DNA of 64,000 nucleotides, from NCBI GenBank assembly GCA_001599755.1, contig BCHX01000002.1, positions 1,798,001 through 1,862,000 of the forward strand, read 5' to 3'. This DNA comes from Gliomastix tumulicola. Its lineage: Eukaryota > Ascomycota > Sordariomycetes > Hypocreales > Bionectriaceae. Below, piece after piece: positions 1-9,569 of this stretch. A program made the position numbers and the translations under genes. The notes below the pieces were generated by a model. The model saw only the letters and a program-made list of their open reading frames with translations, was not told the DNA's origin and did not search any database. Positions within the stretch are counted from its first letter, which is position 1. Each line of letters begins with the position of its first letter.

Positions 1-26
1 GAGAGAGAGGGAGGGAGAGAGAAGCA
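1..26. repeat. GA-rich simple repeat in the leader of the Zn2Cys6 gene
   Basis: Purine-only GA/GGGA stretch at the left edge of the window, about 90 bases before the start codon. It is probably 5' UTR or core promoter; it is truncated by the window edge. Confidence 0.6.
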
Positions 27-111
27 CACGTAACAACTGGGCGGGTTTTTGCATTTTGTTTTCTTTTGTCTGCGACCATCGTTTCCCCCGGGGAAGGGGA
101 AAGGTCATCGC

Positions 112-126
112 ATGAATGGCGTCTAG
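112..126 (+). promoter_or_regulatory. Overlapping upstream mini-ORF
   Basis: An ATG at 112 opens a four-codon frame (ATG AAT GGC GTC) that stops at TAG 124-126, across the main ATG at 116. Neither ATG has a purine at -3, so ribosomes scanning from the 5' end could use either. Translation of the mini-ORF would compete with the main start; re-initiation would need a short backward step. Confidence 0.5.
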
Positions 127-255
127 GCTTCCCATACATCCGGATCTGAGCGGCGGGGGGACGGCCGCGGGAGGCTTGGACCAGCAGCGGCACACGCCAC
201 CGGCGCAGAATCCTGTGTCGTCGTCGTCCCAGCAGCAGTCTTCATCACTCCCACA

Positions 256-296
<41 letters not shown>

Positions 297-2644
297 TCCC
301 TCAGCCCCCGCGAAGCGTCAAGAGGCCCCGGCCCGTCAAGTCCTGCACCGAGTGCCGCAAGCGCAAACTGCGGTGCGACCGGCTCTACCCATGCTCCCAG
401 TGCCAGAAGTCAGGGCGCATCTGTAAGTATGCGGCCGACAACGACTCGGCGAACCTCTCCGACGCCTCGGACGACGACCTCGCGGCCCTGCCGACCCGGC
501 CGGCGAAGCGCAGCTTCCAGGGCACCTCAACGACGAGCGGCGGCGGCGGCGGCGGCGGCGGCGGGGCAGGACATCCTCCCCCGGTCCCTGGATCCGATGC
601 TTCACAACCGCTGCTGCGGGCTGGGGAGATGGGTCCGGGGGGAGCGGTGGCAGCAGCAGCAGCAGCAGCTTCAGTGGAAACGCTAGCCGAGAGACTGGAG
701 AAGCTGGAGAGGGTCGTCATGGGCGGCGTCCCGCCTGATATAGACGCCGCAGTGTGGGGGAGACCGCTAGAGATATCACCGCGGACGGTCCGGGGACTCT
801 CGGTGAAGAACGGCGGGTCAAGGACGCGGCTGCACGGTGCCGGGAGCCCTCGCGTGCTGCTGAACCTGTTCGTCGAGGCCAAGGACTTCCTGCGCGACCA
901 CGTCAACGACCCGGAGCTGAGGGACGTCTTCTCCAGCTTCCGGAAGCTGCACAAGCTGCTGCGGTACGAGTTCCAGAAGTCGCTGACCCCGATATCCGTC
1001 TTTGTCGACTCCATGATGCCGATACAGAAGCGCATGGTCGACATCCTGCCCAAGAAACCCGTATGCGACCGGCTCATCGACGCGTACCTCCTGAATCAGG
1101 AGACGGCCTATAGAATACTACACGCCCCGACCTTCAAGACCCAGTACAATCAGTTCTGGGAGGGCAAAGGCCATACCGAGGGGTTCGTCCCCCTCCTGCT
1201 CGCAGTGCTCTCCACGGCGTGCCGATACGAGACTAAGTCCAGGGGACTGAGCCACGAGCGGAGCGAGGGCGTCCATCTGCCGACAGCCTGCGCGCTAGTC
1301 AGGATATGGCTGAACGGCCTGGGCAGGAAACAGATCGTCGAGCTGGAAACGCTCCAGATAGAGATGTCTCTCCTCATCACGCAGCGGATGTACCGAGAGC
1401 ACCGGAGCGACGGGTGGGCGCACCTCGGCACCATCGTGCGGATGGCCCTGGAGATGGGGCTGCACAGGGATCCTTCCGAGTTTGGCGACCAGATCGTGCC
1501 CTTTCACGCCGAGATGCGGCGGCGGCTGTGGGCGACGGTGGCGGACCTGGACTACTTCATCTCCAACGACTGCAATATGCCGTCGATGCTGCGCGAGGGG
1601 GACGTCACGACGCAGCCGCCGAGGAACATCGACGACGCCGACATATGGCTGGGGATGAAGGAGCTGCCGCCGGGCAAGCCGCTGGACCAGATCACGGACA
1701 CGCAGATACAGGCGTATGCGTCGGTGACAAGGGGCCTGCGCATCAGGGCGGCGAGCATAGTGAGGCGGATCGACACGCTGACGGACTGGACCGAGATTCT
1801 CAACGTCGGGGCCAAGCTGGAGCGGCAGATCGAGGAGCTGAATACCATCGCACCTCGGCACGGCTCGATGAGCGAGTCGCAGAAGGCGAGGCTGTGGAGG
1901 TCGCTTGTCCTCCTGGACGGTCACATCCGACGTCCCCTCATCAACCTATACCGGCCATTCACGCTCGGGGTGCCCAACGTGCCGTCGCAGATCCTGCGGG
2001 GCTACTTCAGGGCGTCGATGGGCATGACGACGGTGCTCGAGGAGCTGGACCCGTCCATGTCGGACTACATCCAGCTCAGCGAGATGATGCACGTCATGCT
2101 CAAGGGCGACATCGAGCAGGCGGCGCTGAGCATCTGCTACTACATCCGGGCGGCGATGCGCCCGACCAACGACGGGACAGCGCTCGCAGTGCAGCAGGCG
2201 CTGCGGATGTCGCCCGACGGCGAGCCAGGCGGGCTCGGGGCGGCTGGGGCAGCCGGCGAGGGCAACACGTACATGTGGTCGATGCCTCGGCTGATCGCGG
2301 CGGCGGAGAGGGTGCTCGACTTCCTGATCCAGAACATCAAGCGCGGGGACACCAAGGACATCATCTGCCTGTCGCTCGTTATCGAAAGCGTGCGCACGCC
2401 GGACCCGCGCCCCGAGGACATGGCGCACGGCCTGCGGCTGACGCTCGACTCGTGCCTGCGCGCGGCCAACTACAGCCTCGAGAGACTGTCGTCGATCCCG
2501 ACGCAGCCGGAGCTGTACCCGGCCGAGTCGTACGGACCGTCGGCGCAGACACCATACGTGACGCACGCAGCCCAGACGCCGAGTTTTACAGGGTCTGTAG
2601 CAGACGCAGCGGACGGATGGCAGTTCTGGGACGGGTGGGATTGA
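116..2644 (+). CDS. Zn2Cys6 fungal-specific transcription factor
   Basis: Uninterrupted 842-residue reading frame. A Zn2Cys6 binuclear cluster is visible at Cys77, 80, 87, 93, 96 and 103, with the C-x2-C-x6-C-x5-C-x2-C-x6-C spacing of Gal4-type DNA-binding domains and a basic stretch in front (VKRPRPVK). A 14-Gln tract (47-60) precedes it, and Gly and Ala runs plus a short leucine heptad stretch (about 186-203) follow it. The middle region (about 310-600) resembles the fungal transcription-factor middle homology domain, with the familiar WAHLGTIVRMALEMGLHRD segment. It should act in the nucleus; the target genes cannot be read from sequence. The start at 116 is forced: an in-frame TGA lies directly before it and no other Met precedes the zinc cluster. 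A four-residue upstream ORF overlaps the start. The first part is CAG-, GGC- and GCA-repeat rich. Confidence 0.9.
255..295 (+). repeat. CAG repeat encoding polyglutamine
   Basis: Nearly pure CAG tract (one CAA near its start) coding for Gln47-Gln60 of the zinc-cluster factor. The purity of the codons suggests a length-variable microsatellite rather than a constrained protein element. Confidence 0.85.
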
Positions 2645-2659
2645 TGATGATGATGATGA
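2642..2659 (+). repeat. Tandem TGA array at the stop codon
   Basis: The stop codon of the Zn2Cys6 gene is the first of six consecutive in-frame TGA triplets. It may be a plain triplet repeat that happens to include the stop, or a back-up against readthrough. Confidence 0.8.
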
Positions 2660-3388
2660 ATGTGAATACTGTATGGATGGCTTGTATATTATGGGAGGGG
2701 CCTGTTCTGTCTCTTTCCCACACGTATTGTGGTCTACTCGGATTTCTGAGTACTAGTATAGGGCCAGCTTGGCTGATATATGTACCTATGCATGAAGACG
2801 CGTAGCAGCACACGGAGCACTGTATCGTATCGATCGTATTAGGCTGCTTCTCCAACGGGTGGTTAACAGTCTTCCCCACGTATATAATAATGCCCCAAGT
2901 TCATCGCCTGTGACCAGGTCAGGGTGGTTGAACCCGCTAATAATAACCCTCCACTGATGCTTGACAAAGGACTTAGAACCGCGGCTATTTGGAACCCCCC
3001 CTAAGAGAACCCCCCAGCTTCTGGCACTTTCAGTGGTTCTCCCCGCTGTACCATAGTGAACCTCGGCATCCCCCGCATTTTAGCACAGCTCGAGGCGACG
3101 ATGATCGGTCTGGCTGCCGAAGTGCTTTCCCCATTTCGACGCTGCGAGAGCTGGGGGCGTACAACCGCGAGTTCCCGGAGCCGTGGCTATCATTCTGCGA
3201 GGAGCCTGTTTTAAAGAGCTGCTGCTGCTGCTGCTGTTCCTGTCGTCATTGCTGATTCTCTCTCTGATCTACCTACGTCCCCATCTATCCCCAACTCTCT
3301 CGGATCCTCCAACACCTAACTACTTACCTAAGTAGTACCTCCCTCACCAGACCGGATCACACCGCATCATCCCATCATCATCATCATC
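2645..3388. other. Intergenic region: 3' end of the Zn2Cys6 gene and thiolase promoter
   Basis: No gene seen. It holds the TGA array, a GCT triplet run (3218-3236), pyrimidine-rich leader sequence (3250-3350) and a TCA/CAT triplet run that runs directly into the thiolase ATG. One CCTCGG hexamer lies at 3061-3066. Confidence 0.6.
3061..3066 (+). promoter_or_regulatory. Possible FarA/FarB fatty-acid response element
   Basis: CCTCGG, the core recognised by the fatty-acid regulators FarA/FarB in Aspergillus, lies about 325 bases before the ATG of a predicted peroxisomal thiolase. A single hexamer is expected by chance roughly once in 2 kb counting both strands, so the match is suggestive only because of the gene it precedes. 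Confidence 0.3.
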
Positions 3389-4771
3389 ATGCCGCGCAAG
3401 CTCAAGTCGCCGGCCTACGTCGTGGGCGTGGGCATGACCAAGTTCATCAAGCCTCGCGGCAAGGTCGACTACACGGAGCTCGGCTTCGAGGCGGGCGTCA
3501 AGGCGCTGCTGGACGCGCAGATCAGCTACGACGACGTGGACCAGGGCGTGGCGTGCTACTGCTACGGCGACAGCACGTGCGGCCAGCGCGTCTTCTACCA
3601 GTTCGGGCTCACGCAGATCCCCGTCTACAACGTCAACAACAACTGCTCGACGGGCAGCACGGGGCTGGCCATGGCGCGCACGCTCGTGGCCTCGGGCGCG
3701 GCGGACTGCGTCATGGTGGTCGGGTTCGAGAAGATGATGAGGGGTAGCCTGCAGAGCTTCTTCAACGACCGGGAGAACCCGACGGGCACGTTCGGCAAGA
3801 TGATGGCGGCGACGCGCGGCGTGACGAACGCACCGGGCGCCGCGCAGATGTTTGGCAACGCCGGGCGCGAGTACATGGAGAAGTACGGCGCGACCAAGGA
3901 GGACTTTGCCGAGATCGCGCGCATCAACCACTCGCACTCGCCCAAGAACCCGTACTCGCAGTTCACCGACGTGTACACGCTGGAGCAGGTGCTCGGCTCC
4001 CCGGCCATCCACGACCCGCTGACGAAGCTGCAGTGCTGCCCGACGTCGGACGGCGGTGCCGCCGCCATCGTCGTGTCGCAGGAGTTCCTCGACGCGCGGC
4101 CGCACCTGCGCGAGCAGGCCGTCGAGATCGCGGGCCAGTGCATCGCGACGGACGCGCCCGAGGTGTTCTCGCGCAGCGCCATCGACCTCATGGGCTACCA
4201 CATGACGCAGCACGCCGCGGCCGAGGCGCTGGGCCAGGCGGGCATCGCCGCGCGCGACGTCCAGGTCGTCGAGCTGCACGACTGCTTCAGCGCCAACGAG
4301 ATGATCGTCATCGACGCGCTCGGCCTGAGCGACAAGGGCAAGGCCCACGAGCTCGTCCGCAGCGGCGCCATCACCTACGGGCCCAACAGCAAGTACATTG
4401 TCAACCCGTCCGGCGGGCTCATCTCCAAGGGCCACCCGCTCGGCGCGACGGGAATCGCGCAGTGCGCCGAGCTCGTCTGGCACCTGCGCGGCTGGGCCAA
4501 CAACCGCGCCGCCCCGGGCACGAAGTACTGCCTGCAGCACAACCTGGGCCTCGGCGGCGCCGTCGTCGTCACGGTGTACCGGCGCGCGGACGGCCGCGAG
4601 GCCCCCAGCGTGGACTCGGCGGAGGTCGGCCGGCGGAACGGGCTGGGCTATAACCCGGCGGTCGAGGCCAAGGGGTTCACCAGGGAGCAGGTCGTCAAGG
4701 CGAGGAGCAAGACCAAGACGAGCGAGTGGGCGCTGCAGGACACGCAGGAGAAGGTCGAGGCGCGGTTCTAG
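3389..4771 (+). CDS. SCP-x type thiolase (3-ketoacyl-CoA thiolase-like, no SCP2 domain)
   Basis: Intronless, 460 residues. Matches the SCP-x/lipid-transfer thiolase subfamily, which cleaves 3-ketoacyl-CoA in peroxisomal beta-oxidation of branched or bulky acyl chains. The nucleophile Cys86 is in NNNCSTGS, the subfamily HDCF motif is at 297-300 (replacing the NEAF of classical thiolases), and the catalytic His349 is in the GHPLGATG loop. A Cys381 and Gly-rich end (LGLGGAVVVT) complete the fold. The animal fusion partner, the SCP2 sterol-carrier domain, is absent, as in other fungal copies. There is no N-terminal PTS2. The protein ends in Ala-Arg-Phe, which resembles but does not match the SKL consensus. 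The start is the only ATG before the beta-strand VVGVGMT and follows a CAT repeat. Codon use is extremely GC-biased. The acyl substrate is unknown. Confidence 0.92.
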   Translation: MPRKLKSPAYVVGVGMTKFIKPRGKVDYTELGFEAGVKALLDAQISYDDVDQGVACYCYGDSTCGQRVFYQFGLTQIPVYNVNNNCSTGSTGLAMARTLVASGAADCVMVVGFEKMMRGSLQSFFNDRENPTGTFGKMMAATRGVTNAPGAAQMFGNAGREYMEKYGATKEDFAEIARINHSHSPKNPYSQFTDVYTLEQVLGSPAIHDPLTKLQCCPTSDGGAAAIVVSQEFLDARPHLREQAVEIAGQCIATDAPEVFSRSAIDLMGYHMTQHAAAEALGQAGIAARDVQVVELHDCFSANEMIVIDALGLSDKGKAHELVRSGAITYGPNSKYIVNPSGGLISKGHPLGATGIAQCAELVWHLRGWANNRAAPGTKYCLQHNLGLGGAVVVTVYRRADGREAPSVDSAEVGRRNGLGYNPAVEAKGFTREQVVKARSKTKTSEWALQDTQEKVEARF

Positions 4772-5924
4772 AGGGAAGGGGGGGGGGGTGGCTGAGGATT
4801 ACGAGACCTGTTCGCTATGACGCCTGTATCTGAATCTATTTGTTAGTTTTGTACACTCCATTCAGCACGTATTCCATCCAGATCATTATCAAGTCCTTGC
4901 ATATAAATAGCAGCTACTGCATGTGATGATGCCTCGTATTGTGTGGCCAATTGTCCAGGGTAGCGCAAGGGGAGAGAGAGAGAGAGAGATGACTCTTCCT
5001 CGGCGCCGTTCTGTGCCTTTGGTTGAGCAAGTTTCAATGACAGCTTCGGCCCTGGACGCTCCGAAGGTGCCTCCTCTAGCGCCGTCCGACATCAGACACG
5101 GGGATCACAGTGGTATCAAAGCGCCGTGGCACCTGTCGCACGGAGCGTGAGCAAGTTTTATTGACCCTCGTTTCAGGCAAGCCGGTGAGCAAGTTTCAAG
5201 ACCTGGTGGGTGGTGTCTGTCTGACGGTGCAATGAGGCTGTGAGAGGTGGCAAGCCGTGGACCTCTGTCCGGGCCGGTAGCTGACATCCGATTACCTCGA
5301 ATGGTGTCATCGGCTCTTCGCTTCTTTAGCATTAGGCGTCTGCTACGGGGGAAGGTAGCACTAGCAGTGGCCAATCTCGAGATTGGCGGGCCGACGCCCT
5401 CTGTCTTTAGCCGTTGCTCGTTGTGTCAGGCTGAGGACAGGTCAATAAATTACAGGTATTGTAGGAGGAGCGTAGGTAGTCGGTCAGCTGGTCCTCTGTA
5501 ATCTAGCGCATTGATTGCTCGTTCTCCGGCGGCGTAGGAGATAATAATAATAATGCGTAGACGGAACAGGCCACGGTTATCACGGACGGGGCGCCCTTTA
5601 TTATTAATCACTCTTGAGCTGAAGCACGCAACTCGGCGGTCTTGGGATATAAGTGGCGGTGACACCCCCTTCTTGCGCTTCCTGCTGGTGCTCCATCATT
5701 CAAAGAACTTCCAAATTTATCTATCTATCCTTGAGCTTTCGCAAACCTCGTCGCTTCGTTCCGGCATTTGCTCTGCTAGCACACAGGTCTGTCTCCACCA
5801 CAGCCCAGCGCCTGTCATTTACTGTCCACGCTACCTGTTCCTCCATCACGGGAGCCCAAACGACGCTCTGTTTCCTCCTGCTAACGTGCCCTCACGCGGT
5901 CCAGTCCCCCCTCTCCAGTTCACC
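4772..5924. other. Intergenic region: thiolase 3' end and ATX1 promoter
   Basis: No protein gene seen. It contains a GA run (4972-4989), three copies of a GAGCAAGTTT motif (5025-5202), and a pyrimidine-rich probable ATX1 leader (5680-5924). Confidence 0.6.
5025..5202 (+). repeat. Three spaced copies of a GAGCAAGTTTyA motif
   Basis: Near-identical 16-17 base elements at 5025-5041, 5149-5165 and 5187-5202. All start GAGCAAGTTT and end GAC. The spacings (124 and 38 bases) rule out a simple tandem array. They lie 720-900 bases upstream of the copper chaperone gene and 250-430 bases after the thiolase stop. Confidence 0.65.
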
Positions 5925-6367
5925 ATGTCGCACACCTACGAGTTCAACATCTCCATGAGCTGCGGCGGCTGCTCCGGCGCCGTCGACCGCGCTCTTAAGA
6001 AGCTCGACGGTGAGTCTTTCCCAACGGCCTGACATACCCCGCGATTGCACGTGCTTGCTGCCGTCCCCCCCCCTCTCCCTCCCTGCCATGTGTTGGCCGT
6101 TTCGATAGAGAGAGAGAGAGAGAGAGAGAGAGGCTGGGAAGGACAAGCCACGGGGGCGCAGAGAGATGGGGAAATGCTAATAGAGTTCTCGATTTTCTAG
6201 GCGTCGACGAGCACGAAGTCTCCCTCGAGAACCAGACCGCCAAGGTCGTCTCCGAGAGCCTCGAGTTCAACCAGGTCTACGAGAAGATCTACAAGACCGG
6301 CAAGAAGATCAACTCGGCCACGGTCGACGGTAGCCCCGTTGATCTGCCCGTTATCCCGGCTGCGTAA
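5925..6367 (+). CDS. atx1: ATX1-type copper chaperone
   Basis: Two exons, 5925-6009 and 6201-6367, give 83 residues. It is a single heavy-metal-associated (HMA) domain with the copper-binding MSCGGC motif (Cys13, Cys16) and the Lys-rich YEKIYKTGKKI segment near the C-terminus that docks on target ATPases. The family delivers Cu(I) from the cytosol to the Golgi P-type ATPase Ccc2, which loads multicopper oxidases and laccases. The length is slightly above yeast Atx1 (73). The splice joins LKKLDG to VDEHEVSLENQ in frame, using GTGAGT and TTTCTAG. The intron is 191 bases, long for this window, because it contains a GA microsatellite. The start fits the family, whose beta-strand begins a few residues after Met. 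Confidence 0.95.
6107..6132 (+). repeat. GA microsatellite inside the ATX1 intron
   Basis: (AG)13 lies within the intron 6010-6200. On the transcript it is a purine tract upstream of the branch site region. Length variation here would change intron size in a very small gene. Confidence 0.85.
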
Positions 6368-7169
6368 AGCGACGGTGCGCGCGCGCGTCGGTCGGAGGGG
6401 ATGCTGTGATACCACGGATACTGGAGGAGAGAGGATGGAAGGGAAGGGGTGCGTGCATTCGCTATTGCCATTCTGCGTCGCGAAGTCGTTAGAGAGCACG
6501 ATGCCAAACGATACCATGAATTAAAAAAAAAATAACAAGCGACTAAAGACAGACCACCTGTGCGCACGTTTCCCTTCTCTTGCTGCTTTATCGTCGTCAA
6601 CGGTGAGTGGCTGGATTGCCTGGTTTGCTTGACCCTTATCGCTCGCTGCGCTCACCTCGGGCTGCCTTGGGCCTCAAATCGTTATCATTATTTATCAGTA
6701 TAGCATGTGCTGTTGCAAAGCCAGTGGCGCGGTCAAAGTCGCTGCGGGCAGCAACATCTCCTCACACACTCCTCAGCTGGCGCCACGTGGTGCTCATGTT
6801 GGGTACAAATCGCCAACAATAGGACCGCAGAGGTGCAGCAACAGCCTGAATGACTGGTATTGTCATCTGATGCCTCAATACCTTGGATAAAAGGCACCTC
6901 GGGCAATCCATCTCATCTCCAGCACGATGCGGTAAGTGCTATCAAGCTCACCTCCTTCCTCCTTCCAGAGCCTCACCAAACCCCGCTGCTTGCTCTCCCT
7001 GCGCCATTCTTGGAAACAGCAACCTCAGAGTGTTTTCTGTCCAGCCCTTGACTTCCTCCCTTCCTGTTCTGCACGCAATCTTGCTTCGAACGCACCGGCG
7101 TTTTACCCTTGGCACATTCTTTCTTTGGAAGCAACTGCCCCTGTTCTGTCTGATCTCCCTCCTCCCACC
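6368..7169. other. Intergenic region before the unknown gene at 7170
   Basis: No gene seen. The last 200 bases are pyrimidine-rich and resemble a leader that runs into CCACCATGG at 7166-7174. The frame of the next gene is open back to 6936, but that part reads as low-complexity, non-coding-like sequence. Confidence 0.5.
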
Positions 7170-8938
7170 ATGGTCCGCATTCAGAGAGGCGTCAAGCGGC
7201 CCCGGAGCCCGGTTCCTAACAACTTCACCCGCAGGCGGCCCAACAGAATCTTCTTCGCGGAGACGCCTGGCGGGAGCATGAGGGACGTCACGCCGGCCAA
7301 GGCTACGAGGAAACTGTACGGCAGCATGGCTCTACAGGAGCGTCCCCGCAAGATGCGGCGTCTCGACGGGGGTGCGAAGCAAGGCGAGCAAGACCCTGAT
7401 ATCAATATGACCGACTGCGAGAGACCCTCCGTCCGGGAAACAGTGCTGGCCGGGATCCGGCTGGGCTTCGCCAACCAAAAAGCTGGCGGGAGTGCACTGG
7501 CCGCTTCGCTCAGAAACGCCGTCTCGTGCCCCGACGACCCTCGACTCGTCTTCCAAGGCCTCGACGCTCATGCGCAGACCGTCAGCGGTATGCAGCGCGT
7601 CATCACCGAGCGTCTTGGGATCAAGCTCGACCACTCTACTCAGCAGGATCTGAATGATATTCACGAGACCAGCGGGTTCAGCGAGATGGTCCATCCGGAT
7701 ATGTCTGCCTCTAGTGTGGATGAGTCTGGCTTCCCCTTCCACAATTTCGAGCATTTCGTTTTAAGAGAACCGCATGTGTAAGTGATCTGCCCCCGCTGCG
7801 AGCGACCTCGTCCATCTTCTGACGGCTTTTCGACAGTTTACGTGCCAGTGAAGCCCTTCAGGCGGTGACCGGCGCAAAGCACGAGTATCAGTTTTGGCCC
7901 CAATACGACGCACCCAGAAATACAGGCATGACCATCAGCGTTGCCAGTCAAGGCAACTTGAACGAGATGAACGCAACTGGTGTGCAAGCATCGCTCGAAC
8001 TGCGCGAGACACTGCAGGCTGCCTGCCGACAGCACGGGTACAGACGCCTGGAGCTGGAATCCTGTCACTTCTCCCATGCCGATCGCGGCTTCTCCACCAA
8101 ATTCTTTGGAAAAGCGACGCAGAAGCTCGACGGCTACGAGGTCAACTCGATGATTGATGCCGATGTAGGGAGCATCACCATGTTCGAGGCTAATGTGTGA
8201 GTCCATCCATCGCCGCATACGAAGACAAAAGCACTGACATGGTGTTTCATCTTTAGTACTTCTGAGTCGGGCGCCGTCCGCACCTGGGTCTGGTTCGAGG
8301 CCGTCAAACCATTTGCCCAGGCGTACGATGGCCGGCTCCCGTTCGAGCTTCCCGTCGAACCGACATCGTGGTTCGTCTTTGCGATGCCGATGCGCCAGAT
8401 CGCGAAGCTCGAGGAAGACTAGGAGTCTTGCAGCCGCGACCAGACGCAACGACAGCTCCGCATCGCGTTCCGGTTCAGCAGAGACGGGGCCCCGGCCATG
8501 GAATGCGGCCCCAAACCCCCGGCGCTCGGCACCATGGGCGAGTCGTTTCTCTGGTGCGGCAAGGTGCGAGGGATCAGGAGGGGCAGACCGGAGAAAGCCT
8601 GCTGGAGGAACATACTGATGGCAGCGGAACAAGATCGCCACAACTGGCAGCGCATCCTCGAATCCATGTCGCGGTTTGAGTGCCGCGTCGAGGTCAAGGC
8701 GAAGCCCGGCGCCAACTACCAAGTATTTCCGCCCGTGGATGAGAAGTGTAAGGGCAAGAACCCTGAAAGGACAACCCAAGGCAACAAGAGCAAAGGGGCC
8801 AGCCCCCTTACATCCTTTGCATCCGGCAGCTTGCGCTACAATCAAAACGACAGCCGTCAGTTTGCTAGACCGCCGTCAGCCGTGGGCAAGCCGTCAAGGC
8901 TGAGAGAGGAGGTCGTCTCAGTTGATCAGGACGTCTGA
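7170..8938 (+). CDS. Unrecognised protein, interrupted by an in-frame TAG
   Basis: I do not recognise this family. Exons 7170-7777, 7837-8196 and 8257 onward splice cleanly (GTAAGT, GTGAGT; CAG, TAG) and give 377 residues to a TAG at 8420-8422. The same frame then stays open for 171 codons to TGA 8936-8938, and reads as protein (for example LRIAFRFSRDG and ESFLWCGKVRGIRR). The N-terminus is basic (KRPRSP, RRRPNR, RPRKMRR), which suggests nuclear import or nucleic-acid contact; the middle has WPQYDAPRN and RTWVWFEAVKPF blocks. No membrane segment or signal peptide is seen. Three readings are possible: a nonsense allele, readthrough, or a 63-base intron 8371-8433 (GTTCGT...TTGCAG) that removes the stop in frame and gives about 528 residues. 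Start chosen at 7170 for its strong CCACCATGG context. Confidence 0.6.
8420..8422 (+). other. In-frame TAG within the unknown gene
   Basis: The TAG is followed by G and sits in LEED-stop-ESC. It does not match the leaky TGA-CTA context used for peroxisomal readthrough isoforms in fungi. The sequence before and after it is in one frame. Confidence 0.7.
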
Positions 8939-9569
8939 GGGGGGACTCTAAACGGTGGCAAGGGGAGTCGTCTAGACAGTCCGGTTAAGACAGGCAGGAC
9001 AGACTCCGTCGTCTCTGATGTAAGTGACATTGACAAGGATAGATTGGCCACATCAAGTTGCGAGTGAGGGCCGACAGCAAGGCCTGAGGTTAGACATATA
9101 CATATTGCAGCTAAATAGATAGATGCCTGAAATCAAGACAATACCATGACTGTGGTGTATTTAGTGACAGTTGACAGTTCAACAATGTCGTTGCCTCAGG
9201 GGCTACGGAGAGACTGGCTGCCTGGTAGACAGAATACTCGAGTTACGTAGCAGCATATTTTGGATGCATATGTGACGCAAGCTTTCTTTCGCATCTTCGG
9301 CACGGATTATAAATGGCCCCTGATTAGGCAGGGGTGAAAATCGGAAAAAATGACACCTCCCCGCCAAAAAAGGCACCTGGCACATCACCGAACATTTTCT
9401 GTGCGCCGCCCCTCCATCAAAGTGGAATTTGGATACTAGCATTCGACTTGGTAGATGCAGAATACTTCAACAACACAACGGACTTGACTCTTGAGTTCTT
9501 TGGGTCTCTGTTTCCCTTCCTTCTTTTCTAGCTATCCGTTCAGGGCGTGAAGCGCCATATTAGCCCATC
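8939..9569. other. Intergenic region: unknown gene 3' end and CCT3 promoter
   Basis: No gene seen. It is moderately AT-rich, with no repeats beyond short homopolymers. The last 100 bases are the probable CCT3 leader. Confidence 0.5.

Noticed and set aside
1306..2805. 499-codon alternative frame within the Zn2Cys6 gene
   Set aside because: Ala/Arg/Gly-rich shadow frame of a high-GC gene.
3344..4540. 398-codon open frame antisense to the thiolase
   Set aside because: GC-rich third positions leave few stops in the opposite frame. The translation is Arg/His/Val-rich without domain features.
8371..8422. Peroxisomal-type stop readthrough as the main reading of the TAG at 8420
   Set aside because: The context is TAG followed by GAG, not TGA CTA, and the extension does not end in a PTS1-like tripeptide (it ends Gln-Asp-Val).
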